Shown: positions 47,878 through 57,394 of the stretch, in pieces
Layout: each line of letters opens with the position of its first letter
Numbering within the stretch: the stretch's first letter is position 1
Assembly: GCF_006980715.1 (NCBI RefSeq)
Contig: NZ_SBHN01000017.1
Location: forward strand, 1 to 64,000
Direction of reading: 5' to 3'
DNA: 64,000 nucleotides
From: Telmatospirillum sp. J64-1
GTDB lineage: Bacteria; Pseudomonadota; Alphaproteobacteria; Rhodospirillales; Magnetospirillaceae
Notes under the pieces: model-generated
What the model saw: the letters and a program-made list of their open reading frames with translations, nothing else
What the model was told of the DNA's origin: nothing
Database searches by the model: none
Made by a program: the position numbers and the translations under genes

Positions 47878-50017
47878 GAAAAAGAACGGCGCAGACGCCG
47901 CACCGATGACGACCGCCCAGATGCTTGGGAGTCTGCTGAACTCCGCCCGCAAAATCATGCGCAAGGACAAGGGGCTGAACGGCGACCTCGACCGTTTGCC
48001 GCTGCTGACATGGATCATGTTCCTCAAATTCCTCGACGATCTTGAGCAGCAGCGCGAAGAGGAAGCCGCGCTGTCGGGCAAGAAGTTCAAGGCCGCCATC
48101 GAAGCCCCGTATCGCTGGCGCGATTGGGCCGCTGATCCGCAGGGAATCACGGGCGACGAATTGCTCTCCTTCATCAATGCCGAGGAAGCCGTGCGCGCCG
48201 ACGGCAAGAAAGGCCCCGGCCTGTTCGCTTATCTGCGCTCGCTGTCCAGTTCAAACGGCGACAACCGACGCGACGTGATAGCCACCGTGTTCAAGGGCGT
48301 CGATAACCGCATGAAGAGCGGCTATCTGCTTCGCGACATCGTTAACAAGGTCGGCGGGATTCATTTCACGTCGTCGGACGAACTTCACACCCTTGGTGCA
48401 CTCTATGAATCCATGCTCCGCGAAATGCGCGACGCGGCGGGCGATTCTGGCGAGTTCTATACGCCGCGCGCCGTCGTCCGCTTCATGGTGGAAGTCACCG
48501 ACCCGCGCCTTGGCGAAACCGTCCTCGACCCGGCCAGCGGCACAGGCGGCTTTCTGGTGGAGGCGTATAACCACCTTGAAAAACAGGTGAAGACCGTCGC
48601 CGACCGCAAGCGTCTGCAAAACGACACTATCGCCGGCTGCGAACCCAAATCCCTGCCTTATCTGCTCTGCCAGATGAACCTGCTGCTGCACGGGCTGGAC
48701 GCGCCACAGATCGACCCCGGCAACGCGCTTCGTTTCAAGCTCTCCGAGATCGGCGAGAAAGAGCGCGTCGATGTGATCCTCACCAATCCGCCCTTCGGCG
48801 GGGAGGAGGAGAAGGGTATCCAGGGCAATTTCCCGGAAGACCGCCAGACGGCGGAAACGGCGCTCTTGTTCCTGCAACTCATCATGCGCAAGCTCAAGCG
48901 CCAGCCGACTCTCGCCGGTCGCCCGGCGCGTGCGGCCGTCGTCGTGCCGCATGGCAGCCTTTCATCCCCAGGTGTTGCCAAGCGCATCCGCGAAACGCTG
49001 CTTGGCGATTTCAATATCACTGCGATAGTGCGCCTGCCTCACAATGTTTTTGCCCCGTACACTGACATACAATCGAACGTCATATTTTTTGAGCGCGGCG
49101 AACCAACACAATCAATTCTCTATTGCGAGCCGTCCCTTCCGCTCGGCTACTCGCTCAGCAAGACCAAGCCTTTGCTTTACGAATGGATGGAGCCGCTCAA
49201 GAAGCTCATAGCGTCGAGGCAGGAAACGGATACCTCTTGGCTTGTTCGGCGGGATGACCTCGACGAAAATCTCAATCTCGACATCAAGAACCCTCGCCGA
49301 AAATTCATTTCTTTGGCTGACCGGGGAGACCTTGAAACCCTCTCTGCGCAAATGCGCTCGTATGCCGACGAGGCCGATGCCATTAAAGCCGAGCTGGCGC
49401 AGGTCACGGAATTGATAAGGCAATCACCGTGGGAGTTGCTTGGTGGCCACACGTATGAATCGGACGAGCGGATCGGTGAGGACTATTCACCCGAGCTGCA
49501 ACTCCTGGGCGTGTCTGCCGAAGAAGGGATTACCAATCCGAAGACGGCTATCGGCAAATCGCCTGAACGATACAAGGTGCTACGGACGCATTACCTTGCC
49601 TACAACCCCATGCGTATCAATATCGGGTCAATCGGCGTCGTTCGTGACGATACGCAGCAAGGTATCACGAGCCCTGACTACGTCGTCTTCTGCTGTGGAC
49701 CAGACTTGTTGCCTGAATACGTATATCACTATTTGAGAAGTGAGGCGGGTCGTCACGAAATCAACCTGAAAACCAAGGGGTCGGTACGGTTCAGATTGTA
49801 TTTCGAACAGCTATCTAAGATTAAAATACCCGTGCCAAAAGACATTGAGACTCAGCAGCGGTTTGTAAATGCCTGTAACAGGCTTGAGGGCCTGAAGAAG
49901 ATGCTCAATGCCGCCGCTTCGTCGGCGACAGATTGTCTTAACGCGGCCACGCGCTCCGGCTTTCTCCTTGAAAGCGACAAGCCGTCAGACACTTCACCGG
50001 GGAGCCGGGCGGCATGA
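47864..50017 (+). CDS. hsdM: Fused HsdM-HsdS protein of the type I system
   Basis: A 717-residue protein. The first 500 residues are an HsdM methyltransferase: EFYTPRAVVRFMVEV, DPASGTGGFLVEAYN (AdoMet, about 221) and TNPPFGGEE (catalytic NPPF, about 306). After a helical stretch (about 485-515) a target-recognition domain follows (YKVLRTHYLAYNPMRINIGSIGVV, YVVFCCGPDLLPEYVYHYLRSEAG, LSKIKIPVPKDIETQQRFVNAC), typical of HsdS. Only one recognition domain is present and no separate hsdS exists, so the enzyme probably dimerises to read a bipartite, perhaps symmetric, site. It overlaps both neighbours. Confidence 0.9.
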   Translation: MARTKKKNGADAAPMTTAQMLGSLLNSARKIMRKDKGLNGDLDRLPLLTWIMFLKFLDDLEQQREEEAALSGKKFKAAIEAPYRWRDWAADPQGITGDELLSFINAEEAVRADGKKGPGLFAYLRSLSSSNGDNRRDVIATVFKGVDNRMKSGYLLRDIVNKVGGIHFTSSDELHTLGALYESMLREMRDAAGDSGEFYTPRAVVRFMVEVTDPRLGETVLDPASGTGGFLVEAYNHLEKQVKTVADRKRLQNDTIAGCEPKSLPYLLCQMNLLLHGLDAPQIDPGNALRFKLSEIGEKERVDVILTNPPFGGEEEKGIQGNFPEDRQTAETALLFLQLIMRKLKRQPTLAGRPARAAVVVPHGSLSSPGVAKRIRETLLGDFNITAIVRLPHNVFAPYTDIQSNVIFFERGEPTQSILYCEPSLPLGYSLSKTKPLLYEWMEPLKKLIASRQETDTSWLVRRDDLDENLNLDIKNPRRKFISLADRGDLETLSAQMRSYADEADAIKAELAQVTELIRQSPWELLGGHTYESDERIGEDYSPELQLLGVSAEEGITNPKTAIGKSPERYKVLRTHYLAYNPMRINIGSIGVVRDDTQQGITSPDYVVFCCGPDLLPEYVYHYLRSEAGRHEINLKTKGSVRFRLYFEQLSKIKIPVPKDIETQQRFVNACNRLEGLKKMLNAAASSATDCLNAATRSGFLLESDKPSDTSPGSRAA

Positions 50018-52632
50018 GCGTCGCGGCCACGCCATCCGCGCCTCTGACCGAAAAGGCCGCTCTTGCGGACCTTGTGGCATGGGCGGAGAAACGGCCTGCT
50101 TGGCAGAGAGATGCGCTTCGCCGGCTGGTCACAGGCGAAACGCTCGACGATCAGGCGATTGCAGAACTTACGGAGCTTTGCCTCGATCCGACGCGCACCC
50201 ATGCGCCGATCTCGCAATCGCATATTGCGGCTGAAACGAGCGCGGCGGAACCGATTTCGCTTCTTTCGATAAAGAACCCCACTGCCATCAACGCGCTGGC
50301 CAGCCAGCAAGAGCTATCCTTTGAGCCGTCGGGGCTGACGGTGATTTACGGCGATAACGGTTCGGGCAAGTCGGGCTACGTTCGCGTCCTGAAGCACGCA
50401 TGTCGTTCGCGGGACGGAAAGTTCTCAATCCACAGGGACTTAGAGGACAAGACCGACACGCCGCAGTCTGCCGAGATATGCTTCGCGCGGGGCACGAACA
50501 CTGATCAGTTCAGTTGGACGCCTGACGGCGAGCCGCACAGCGACCTCCCATCCGTCAGCATCTTTGACTCTAGAAGTGCCAGCATCCATGTCGAGAGCAC
50601 AAACGAGGTCGCCTACATCCCCCGGCCAATGCGTTTACTGGAAGCGTTGGCTGACGCCGCCGACCGTATCAAAGCAGTCCTCGACAGCAAGATTGTAACG
50701 CTCAAAGGCCAAGTACCGCTGGCGATTTCTAACCCGACGCTTAGTACGGAAACGGCGGCCGGCAGCTATATTTTCGGGTTAAGCGCCAAGTCCAACATCT
50801 CGCAGCTGGATAAGCTCGCCGAACTTAGCGAGCAAGAAAGTGTGCGCCTCTCCACGCTTGAAACCGACTTCGCTCAAGACCCCAAGCGCGCTGTGGCGCG
50901 TCTGGAGAATCAGCGCGGAGAGGTTGAGCGCCTCCAGACCACCCTTCAAGCTCTCATCGGCGCCACGAGTTCGGCGGCGTTCGCTGAAATCAATACGCTG
51001 CGCAAGGCGCATGGCGATGCCGTGGAAGCCGCATCGGTAGCGTCGCAGCAGCTATTCAGCGCATCGCCGTTGCCCGAGGTAGGCCAAGCCGCTTGGCAAA
51101 AGCTATGGGAGGCTGCACGCACCTATGCGGACACCGTCGCCTATCCCGGAAGGACGTTCCCTTCGAGCGAACCGGACACGCTTTGCGTGCTTTGCCAGCA
51201 GCCCCTCAGCGCGGAGGCAATCGCCCGCCAACAGACATTTGAGTCGTTTGTCAAAAGCTCGACCAAAGCTGATGAAGCGGCGGCGCGTGCGAAGCTGGAC
51301 GCGGCCCTTACACAGCTGAAAGGGCGGAGGCTACGCTCTGGCGATATTCTGAAATCTAGCAAGTTCCTCGCCACCGAAATCGGCGATGCGTCGCTTGCGC
51401 AGCAAGTTTGTCGGGCTTTTGTCGTAGTGCTCTGGCGGCTTCGGGCGATGGTCAGGGCGTATGGCGAACCGAAGCCGCTTGGCGCTGATCCGCTCCAGGC
51501 GCTTTCGACCCTCGCATCCGATCTCAAAACGCGCGCCGCGCAACTTTCCGCCAATACGCAAAGCGAAGACTACAAGAAACTGAAATCCGAATACCTTGAG
51601 CTGAAGGAGCGCGCCGCCCTTGCGCCGCTGCTCCCCGACATCAAGGCGCAAATCGCCCGCCTCAAGGAGATTGAGAAGATCAGTACGGCGCTCAAGGCGA
51701 CCGCGAAAAAGCCCATCACCGACAAGAACAAAGAACTGTCGGACCGCATGGTGACGGATGCGCTTCGCGGTCGGTTCGCGCGAGAGATTGACAAGCTGAA
51801 GCTGTCCCGCATGCCGGTTGAACTGCGCAAGGAGAAGGACCGGCAAGCAGTATCCTATTTTCGCGTCGCGTTGGTGGAGCGGCCGGACGCCAAGGTCGGC
51901 GAGATATTCAGCGAAGGTGAACACCGCTGCGTTGCGCTCGCGGCGTTCCTTGCCGAACTGGTCACTGCGCAGCGTTACTCCGGTATTGTTTTCGATGATC
52001 CAATGTCATCGCTTGACCATATCCATAGAGGCGCGGTCGCATCGCGGCTGGTGGAAGAGGCGGACCATCGCCAGGTCATCGTATTCACGCACGACCTTGC
52101 GTTTCTGTATGAGCTTCGCCGCGAGGCGGAGAAGGTAAACCGATCCATCGCGTTTCGCAATGTTCGGCGGCAGCAGGACAAGCCCGGTTACATTAAGAAC
52201 GAATTACCGGACAAGGCCAAATCTGGACTTGAGATGTGCAACTCGTTGCGGTCATCGCTCAAAGCGGAGAAACCGGGCTTCGACAACCTAACAGATACTC
52301 AGCGTACCATCTTCTGTAAGGGCACTATTGGTCAACTGCGTGATGCCTGGGAGCAGGCAATCTCAGATTATATCCGCCCCGTGCTTGAAAGGTTCGACAA
52401 CAAGGTCAAGCCGACCTCAATGTTCAAACTTGGCATTCTCACGGAAGATGACGTGAAGCGCGTGATGGCCGCGCAGGCAAGGTTGTCCGAAGATCTTCAT
52501 TCGGCGGCACAAGCGTTGAATCCCGAAGCCGTATCACTTGATGATCTGCTAAATGAGATCAAGGCTCTGGAAGAATGGATTCAGTCTATGCGTGAGCGTC
52601 AACGAAATGCGGTCAAGCCGGTGCTAAGTTAG
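50014..52632 (+). CDS. RloC/PrrC-like ATPase with predicted HEPN ribonuclease motif
   Basis: An 872-residue protein coupled to hsdM-S by ATGA. Walker A is YGDNGSGKSGY (about residue 111). Long coiled-coil segments flank a zinc-hook-like LCVLCQQPL (about 390). The Walker B is GIVFDDPMSSLDH (about 656), followed by FTHDLAFL. Near the C-terminus RLSEDLH (about 822-829) fits the R-x4-6-H motif of HEPN RNases. The order ATPase, hook, ATPase, HEPN and the location after a type I system match the RloC/PrrC anticodon nucleases, which cut tRNA when restriction is disabled by a phage. Catalytic assignment is inferred. Confidence 0.75.
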   Translation: MSVAATPSAPLTEKAALADLVAWAEKRPAWQRDALRRLVTGETLDDQAIAELTELCLDPTRTHAPISQSHIAAETSAAEPISLLSIKNPTAINALASQQELSFEPSGLTVIYGDNGSGKSGYVRVLKHACRSRDGKFSIHRDLEDKTDTPQSAEICFARGTNTDQFSWTPDGEPHSDLPSVSIFDSRSASIHVESTNEVAYIPRPMRLLEALADAADRIKAVLDSKIVTLKGQVPLAISNPTLSTETAAGSYIFGLSAKSNISQLDKLAELSEQESVRLSTLETDFAQDPKRAVARLENQRGEVERLQTTLQALIGATSSAAFAEINTLRKAHGDAVEAASVASQQLFSASPLPEVGQAAWQKLWEAARTYADTVAYPGRTFPSSEPDTLCVLCQQPLSAEAIARQQTFESFVKSSTKADEAAARAKLDAALTQLKGRRLRSGDILKSSKFLATEIGDASLAQQVCRAFVVVLWRLRAMVRAYGEPKPLGADPLQALSTLASDLKTRAAQLSANTQSEDYKKLKSEYLELKERAALAPLLPDIKAQIARLKEIEKISTALKATAKKPITDKNKELSDRMVTDALRGRFAREIDKLKLSRMPVELRKEKDRQAVSYFRVALVERPDAKVGEIFSEGEHRCVALAAFLAELVTAQRYSGIVFDDPMSSLDHIHRGAVASRLVEEADHRQVIVFTHDLAFLYELRREAEKVNRSIAFRNVRRQQDKPGYIKNELPDKAKSGLEMCNSLRSSLKAEKPGFDNLTDTQRTIFCKGTIGQLRDAWEQAISDYIRPVLERFDNKVKPTSMFKLGILTEDDVKRVMAAQARLSEDLHSAAQALNPEAVSLDDLLNEIKALEEWIQSMRERQRNAVKPVLS

Positions 52633-52648
52633 GTTGTTATGGAGAAAG

Positions 52649-52672
52649 AAACCCCGCCTTTCGGCGGGGTTT
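52649..52672. terminator. Bidirectional terminator
   Basis: AAACCCCGCC-TTTC-GGCGGGGTTT forms a perfect 10-bp stem with A-rich 5' and T-rich 3' flanks. It lies between the convergent rightward defence operon and leftward xis-int genes and suits both. Confidence 0.85.
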
Positions 52673-52692
52673 CAGTCGAGGAAAGGGGCCGG

Positions 52693-52914
52693 TCAGGCCG
52701 CGGGCTTCAACGGCTTCGGAGCCATGCGCTGGCCCTCCAGCCACTTGTTGAATTCGGCGCGGTCGATGTAGACCCGGCCACCGATCTTCAGCAGCGCGGG
52801 CTTCAGTCCATTCGTCTCCGCATGGAATATCCACCAGCGCAACGTGTGCTCCGTGATGACCGGCGAATCCGCCGCAACCTGCTTCACGGTAGCGAGGTCC
52901 CTGTAATCCACCAT
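52693..52914 (-). CDS. Excisionase (Xis-like)
   Basis: A 73-residue MerR/excisionase-fold protein (VDYRDLATVKQVAADSPVITEHTLRWWIFHAE, LLKIGGRVYIDRAEFNKWLEGQ). It lies 51 bp downstream of the integrase gene, on the same strand and right at the element's end. It probably acts as the recombination directionality factor needed for excision. Confidence 0.82.
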   Translation of the reverse strand: MVDYRDLATVKQVAADSPVITEHTLRWWIFHAETNGLKPALLKIGGRVYIDRAEFNKWLEGQRMAPKPLKPAA

Positions 52915-52965
52915 GTTTTCCTCATGGTTCGGGGCCTATAAACAGCAGGAAGCCTAATCTATGCC

Positions 52966-54099
52966 TCAGAACATCTTCTCGTTCAATTCCCGGACCACCC
53001 CCTTGACGTGGCTCTCGGACAGGTGGGCATACCGCCGGACCATCTGGAGCGTCCGGTGGCCGAGGATTTCGGCGATCTCGACGAGGCTGGCGCCGTTCAT
53101 GGCGAGGTAGCTGGCCGTCGAGTGCCGGAGGTCATGGAAGCGGAAATCGGCGATTTCCGCCGTATCGCGCGCGTTCTCCCAGGCCGTGCGGATGTCGATC
53201 GGCGCCTCGCCGTCCCGGCGGGGGAACAGCCAGCGTGGCCCCGGCGGCGAGCCCAGCTCTTTGTAGACGCCATTGACCTTCTCGACCTGGCCTTCGAGCA
53301 CGTCGCGCAGGTGATGGACGACGGGCACCGCTCGCGTGTCGCCGTTCTTGGTATCGCGGAGCACAGCCGTGTCACGGTCGAGGTCGAGATCGGCCAGCGT
53401 CAGGCCGAGGATTTCGCTCTTCCGTGCGCCGGTGGACAGCGCGAACACCACCACGGGGTAGAGGTGCTCGTTGTCGCTGGCCTTGCAGGCATCGAGCAGG
53501 CGCTTGCGCTCGGCATCGCTCAGATAGCGCATACGCTCGTTCCTGATCTTGGTAATCCGGTTCACGCCATCCAGTGGGCTCGACCCCGTCCAGCCCCACT
53601 GGACCGCGTACTTGAACAGCACCGCCAGCATGTCGCGGTAGTGCTTCATCGTCTTGCGGCTCTTCGGCTTTGGTGCCGCCTTCGGGGCTTTGGTCTCTTC
53701 GCCTTCCTCGGGCGGCTTCCGCCGACCGTCGCCGGCGGCAGCCAGCTCGGCGAGCTTGTCGCTCACCATGTCGGCCGTGATGTAGGCGAGGGAGTATTGC
53801 CCCAGGGTCTTCTCCCAGTAGGCGAGGAAGGAGCCTTCCGCCCGCTTGGTGCTCTCCGCCCTGTGGATGAACACTTCCTTGCGGAAGCGGTCGATCACGT
53901 CCTGGAGCGTCTTGGTCGCGGCCGTGCGGACGACGTTCTTGAACTCGCCCTTGCGGATGCCGCTTTCGGTATCGGACGCCCACTGTTTGGCGTCCGTCAG
54001 CCGCTTGAAGGTGCGCACTTGGTCGGGGAAGCCCTTCATCCGAACCATGACCCGATAGGACGGGCCTTTCTTGCCTTCACGCTTCTGGATGGTCGCCAT
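52966..54099 (-). CDS. int: Tyrosine integrase of the element
   Basis: A 377-residue protein from the ATG at 54099; the open frame runs further upstream through the arm-site region. The N-terminal arm-binding domain (IQKREGKKGPSYRVMVRMKG, YWEKTLGQYSLAYITADMVSDKL) precedes the catalytic domain with all residues: STGARKSEILGLTL (Arg), FRFHDLRHSTASYLAMNG (HxLRH), LGHRTLQMVRRYAHLS (GH and nucleophile Tyr). It sits 193 bp inside attR. A Pro/Lys-rich linker (EEGEETKAPKAAPKPKSRK) interrupts the core-binding region. Confidence 0.95.
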   Translation of the reverse strand: MATIQKREGKKGPSYRVMVRMKGFPDQVRTFKRLTDAKQWASDTESGIRKGEFKNVVRTAATKTLQDVIDRFRKEVFIHRAESTKRAEGSFLAYWEKTLGQYSLAYITADMVSDKLAELAAAGDGRRKPPEEGEETKAPKAAPKPKSRKTMKHYRDMLAVLFKYAVQWGWTGSSPLDGVNRITKIRNERMRYLSDAERKRLLDACKASDNEHLYPVVVFALSTGARKSEILGLTLADLDLDRDTAVLRDTKNGDTRAVPVVHHLRDVLEGQVEKVNGVYKELGSPPGPRWLFPRRDGEAPIDIRTAWENARDTAEIADFRFHDLRHSTASYLAMNGASLVEIAEILGHRTLQMVRRYAHLSESHVKGVVRELNEKMF

Positions 54100-54151
54100 G
54101 GTATGCCTCGGGAACACGAGGGGGAGAGGAGCGGCGCGGATGCGCCAAACC

Positions 54152-54280
54152 GTTTTTGGCACACTTTTGGCACACTGAGAAGCAAAAAACCTCAACAACA
54201 GCCTGAAGGGCTCAATCAGAAAATGCCGCCGTTTCAATTATATGCTTATTGAGAATTGTTGGCGGATTGTGCCAAAAGTG
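54152..54280 (+). promoter_or_regulatory. Candidate integrase arm-type sites, right end
   Basis: GTTTTTGGCACACTTTTGGCACACT at 54152-54176 contains two direct copies of TTTTGGCACAC. An inverted TGTGCCAAAAGTG lies at 54268-54280. They mirror the left-end cluster at 516-560. The direct pair overlaps the probable int promoter, so integrase may repress itself. Confidence 0.55.
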
Positions 54281-54291
54281 GCTTTCCGCTT

Positions 54292-54338
<47 letters not shown>

Positions 54339-54496
54339 CTTTCGTTATAACTCAATAGAATGTGAGATATAACAATTACTTAGGTCGCAAAAAGGCGGCC
54401 TTTTGCCTTGTCCGACACCGTACTCAAGTGTGGTGGTGAGGCTTGCGGTCACGAAGACCAAATGGCGTTGGTCTCCGACGACATGATCCGGAATAC

Positions 54497-54769
54497 CTAT
54501 CCGGCTCGCACCGCATCGAGTAGATAGCGGAAAACGTGCTCGGTCATCCAACGGGCGCGCTGGAAGTGGGATTCCCAGCAGTGACGGGTTCGGTCGGGTT
54601 CAGCTTCTGGATCGCGATCCAGGACGATGCGGGCGACCTCGCGCCAGTCTGCGCCTTCGGCCTCCGCGTCCAGCAGGCGCAGGTAGGTGATGAAGTGGTC
54701 CTCGTCATAGGACGTGATTTCGTCCGCCCACGGCACATCGTCGGCGATCTCGGGATCGAGTTTGGCCAT
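54497..54769 (-). CDS. DUF2285-like small DNA-binding protein
   Basis: A 90-residue protein from the ATG at 54769 with GGAGG eight bases upstream. The sequence (DEDHFITYLRLLDAEAEGADWREVARIVLDRDPEAEPDRTRHCWESHFQRARWMTEHVFRYLL) matches the short regulator-like proteins related to DUF2285/RovC-type DNA-binding domains in alphaproteobacterial integrative elements. It lies outside attR and so belongs to the neighbouring DNA. It is followed on the right by an IS630 element. Confidence 0.7.
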   Translation of the reverse strand: MAKLDPEIADDVPWADEITSYDEDHFITYLRLLDAEAEGADWREVARIVLDRDPEAEPDRTRHCWESHFQRARWMTEHVFRYLLDAVRAG

Positions 54770-54895
54770 GCACCCGTCCTCCGTGCCGTGCACATCCATG
54801 GCGCCCGTTCAGGGCAGCCTCCGGGCGTCGGGTGCGCGGTGCTGCTCCACCTATCTTAATACGGAATGGCGCCGGGGGCCCGCGGGCATATGTCG

Positions 54896-56062
54896 ATTAG
54901 TACCAGCGGCCCTCACGATTGACCGATAACGGCCCATGCTCTGGTTCCGATTGATGTTACGGTGTCGGGCATGGCGATGAGGCTGTTCCATGCCTCGCAG
55001 GCCGCGTCGATGATGTCGTCGTAGGTTTCGAAGACGCGGTTCGAGAGGAAGTTGGCGCGCAGATACTGCCAGACTTGCTCGACGGGATTCAGTTCCGGCG
55101 AGCGCGAGAGCAGCAGGATCGGTGTGATGTTTTTCGGCCAGCACAGGCTGCCTGTGGTGTGCCAGCCGGCGCGATCAAGCAGCAGAACGGCATGGCCGCC
55201 TCGTCGGACCATGGACGATATTTCGCAAAGATGCTGCTGCATCGCCTCGGTGTCGGCGAAAGGCATGGCAAGACCGGCCCCGACACCCCGGGCCGGGCAG
55301 ATCGCGCCGAAGAGGTAGGCGCTTTCATAGCGCTGGTCGGCGGGTTGACGTGGGCGTGTTCCCCGGCGAGCCCATTGCCGGACAAATGCCGTTCTTCTGC
55401 CCGATGCGCGCCTCATCCTGGGACCAGATTTCGATCTTTCGATCGTGTGCGCGTGGTGGCAGATGCGCTTTCAGCGTCGAGGCGAAGTTTTGAACGCTTC
55501 CATCACACCGGCGTCCTGCCCGGGATGATGCGGGCGGGCGCTGATGTGCGAGAAGCCGAGGTGCTTCAGGAGCTTGCCAACCGTCCGCTCATGATAGACC
55601 ACGCCGAAGCGCTCCTCGATCAATCGCTGAAGATCAACACGGCGCCAGCGCACTACGCCATGGGTTGCGCGATCCGGGCCGGTCTCGATAAGGCCCGCCA
55701 GCTCCTGATGTTGCTCCGACGACAAACGGCGCGGATTTCCGCGACGGCGATTGTCCTTCAACCCCTCCGGGCCGAGCGCGTTGAACCGATGCACCCAGTC
55801 CCGCAGCGTCTGGCGGTCCATGCCGCCGATCTTCGCGGCATCCGCCCGGCTCATTCCGTCCAGAATAGCCGCAATCGACAGAAGGCGGCGGCTCTGGCTC
55901 GCGTTCTTCGTCAACGCCGCCAGTCGACGCAGTTGTGCAGGCGTATAGCTCGGCTTGACCTCAACGACCTTCGGCATGGCAGGTTCTCCCTGCCACGGTG
56001 AATCACATCAACGCCGAAAGGGGAATCCCTTTCGAGTCAATTGAAGCGCCCGTTGGTATAAT
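54896..56062 (-). mobile_element. IS630-family insertion sequence (damaged)
   Basis: Length about 1.16 kb, with approximate terminal inverted repeats ATTAGTACCAGCGG (left) and ATTATACCAACGG (complement of the right end), differing by a one-base gap and a substitution. TA dinucleotides flank both ends, as expected for IS630/Tc1-type insertion. Ends are estimated to within a few bases. The transposase frame is disrupted. Confidence 0.75.
54913..55977 (-). pseudogene. IS630 transposase with two compensating frameshifts
   Basis: The N-terminal part (55977-55471) has the HTH (RADAAKIGGMDRQTLRDWVHRFNALGPEGL) and the C-terminal part (55416-54913) the DDE residues (LLLDRAGWHTTG, LSRSPELNPVEQVWQYLR). 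Both are in one frame. The middle (NFASTLKAHLPP, KIEIWSQDEARIGQKNG) reads only in the -1 frame. It is consistent with one A missing from a run near 55487 and one extra T near 55388. It is probably inactive unless the indels are errors or recoded. Confidence 0.8.
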
Positions 56063-56070
56063 GTCTCCGG

Positions 56071-56952
56071 TCAGGTGCAATTCCTGCGGAACAGCGAAGG
56101 CGTCGTCCCTGTCATCTTGCGGAACACGTCCGTGAAATGGCTGTGGCTGGAAAAGCCAAGGGCGAGCGCGATCTCCGTGATCGACGCGCCGTCCGACAGC
56201 AGCATCTCCTTCGCCTTCTGAATCCGCCGCTCGGTGATGTAGCGGCAAGGAGGCTTGCCAAACGTCGTCTTGAACGCCTTGCCGAAATGATGCGGGCTGA
56301 GTCCTGCTTCCGCGGCGAGCGCTGCGAGCCCGATATCTTCGTCCAGATGCGCCTCGATGAAGTCGACGATCCGCCGCCGGCGCGAGGCGCCGAGACCGCC
56401 CCGGATCGACGGCGGCGGCCTACCGTTTTCGCCATAGGTTTCAAACAAGCGCAGAGCGAGCGAGGTACCGACGAGGTCCAGGCAGAGCCCGCCGCAGCGG
56501 CTATCGTCGATCAAGCTGCGCCTGAGGCAGGCTATCAGCTCCTCGACCGCCGGGTCGCGGAGCGCCGCCCTACCTCTGATCTCGGGCACGCGCCCGTCGA
56601 AGGCGTTGCCGATCGTGCGTTCGATGAAGCTATTTTCCATGGCAATGACGAAGGACTGCTTGTCGGCTGTCCAGCCGACATGGGCGGCCCGATCGGCCGG
56701 GCTCAAATGGAAGTGCCCTGCAGCGACCGAATGCTTCTCGATGCGGCGGCTTTCTGGCAGACGGCAGATGAGATCCAGCGGTTCGCTTTCATGCATGAAG
56801 AGGGCGAACTGTGCCGTGACGATCTGTGTCCCGGGATTGATCGGGATATCGCATCGGCTGACGACAATGCCGTTGCGGGCGATGCGCCGCGTGACAGACA
56901 GTACCGGGGACGCAATTTCCGACGTGAAATCGACCAGAGTGGTTTCGGCCAT
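56071..56952 (-). CDS. AraC-family transcriptional regulator
   Basis: A 293-residue protein. The N-terminal sensing half is without clear motifs. The C-terminal AraC domain is complete: LDEDIGLAALAAEAGLSPHHFGKAFKTTFGKPPCRYITERRIQKAKEMLLSDGASITEIALALGFSSHSHFTDVFRKMTG, with both HTHs. The IS630 element inserted directly after its stop. Its target is unknown; the 440-bp region upstream holds its promoter. Confidence 0.9.
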   Translation of the reverse strand: MAETTLVDFTSEIASPVLSVTRRIARNGIVVSRCDIPINPGTQIVTAQFALFMHESEPLDLICRLPESRRIEKHSVAAGHFHLSPADRAAHVGWTADKQSFVIAMENSFIERTIGNAFDGRVPEIRGRAALRDPAVEELIACLRRSLIDDSRCGGLCLDLVGTSLALRLFETYGENGRPPPSIRGGLGASRRRRIVDFIEAHLDEDIGLAALAAEAGLSPHHFGKAFKTTFGKPPCRYITERRIQKAKEMLLSDGASITEIALALGFSSHSHFTDVFRKMTGTTPSLFRRNCT

Positions 56953-57394
56953 GACGCAATCTCCATCGCCTGAAAATTGATATCTCGGCCGATAGCGGGT
57001 TGCCGGCCTTTAACAAGTTCCATTCCCGGTAGAGTGTGTGTTTCAAAATCGATGATCCTGTGGCAACTTTGTGATGAGGACGGTGCAACTGTGGCAATCT
57101 CGGGTTTTGTTATCTCTGCCCGAGTTCATTTGTACTTTAATAAAATTCTGTAGTTTGCAGATCTATCCAGGTCTGATGTTGCGAATATTGTAACGATTTC
57201 CTGAAAGACGCCGCGAAAACACGGAAGCCAACCCGTGTCTCAACTATCGATAGTAATCGATGTCGTCGGCGACCTCCCGCCAGTGACATCGACCTGGCAG
57301 GAGGCGGCTTGTTCCAGGTGCTGTGCGACGGATCGTCAAATGGCCGCGCCGCGTCCGCTACGGCCGGATGGCCTCATGGGAGGAGACAAGCCCC
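56953..57394. other. Intergenic region between divergent genes
   Basis: About 440 bp, A/T-rich in the middle (57110-57200), with promoters expected for the AraC gene leftward and the regulator-like gene rightward. I see no supported gene. Confidence 0.4.

Noticed and set aside
55416-55490. Programmed -1 frameshifting in the IS630 transposase
   Set aside because: A single -1 slip at the A run would not be enough: a second, opposite shift is needed about 100 bp on, so two indels are more likely than recoding.
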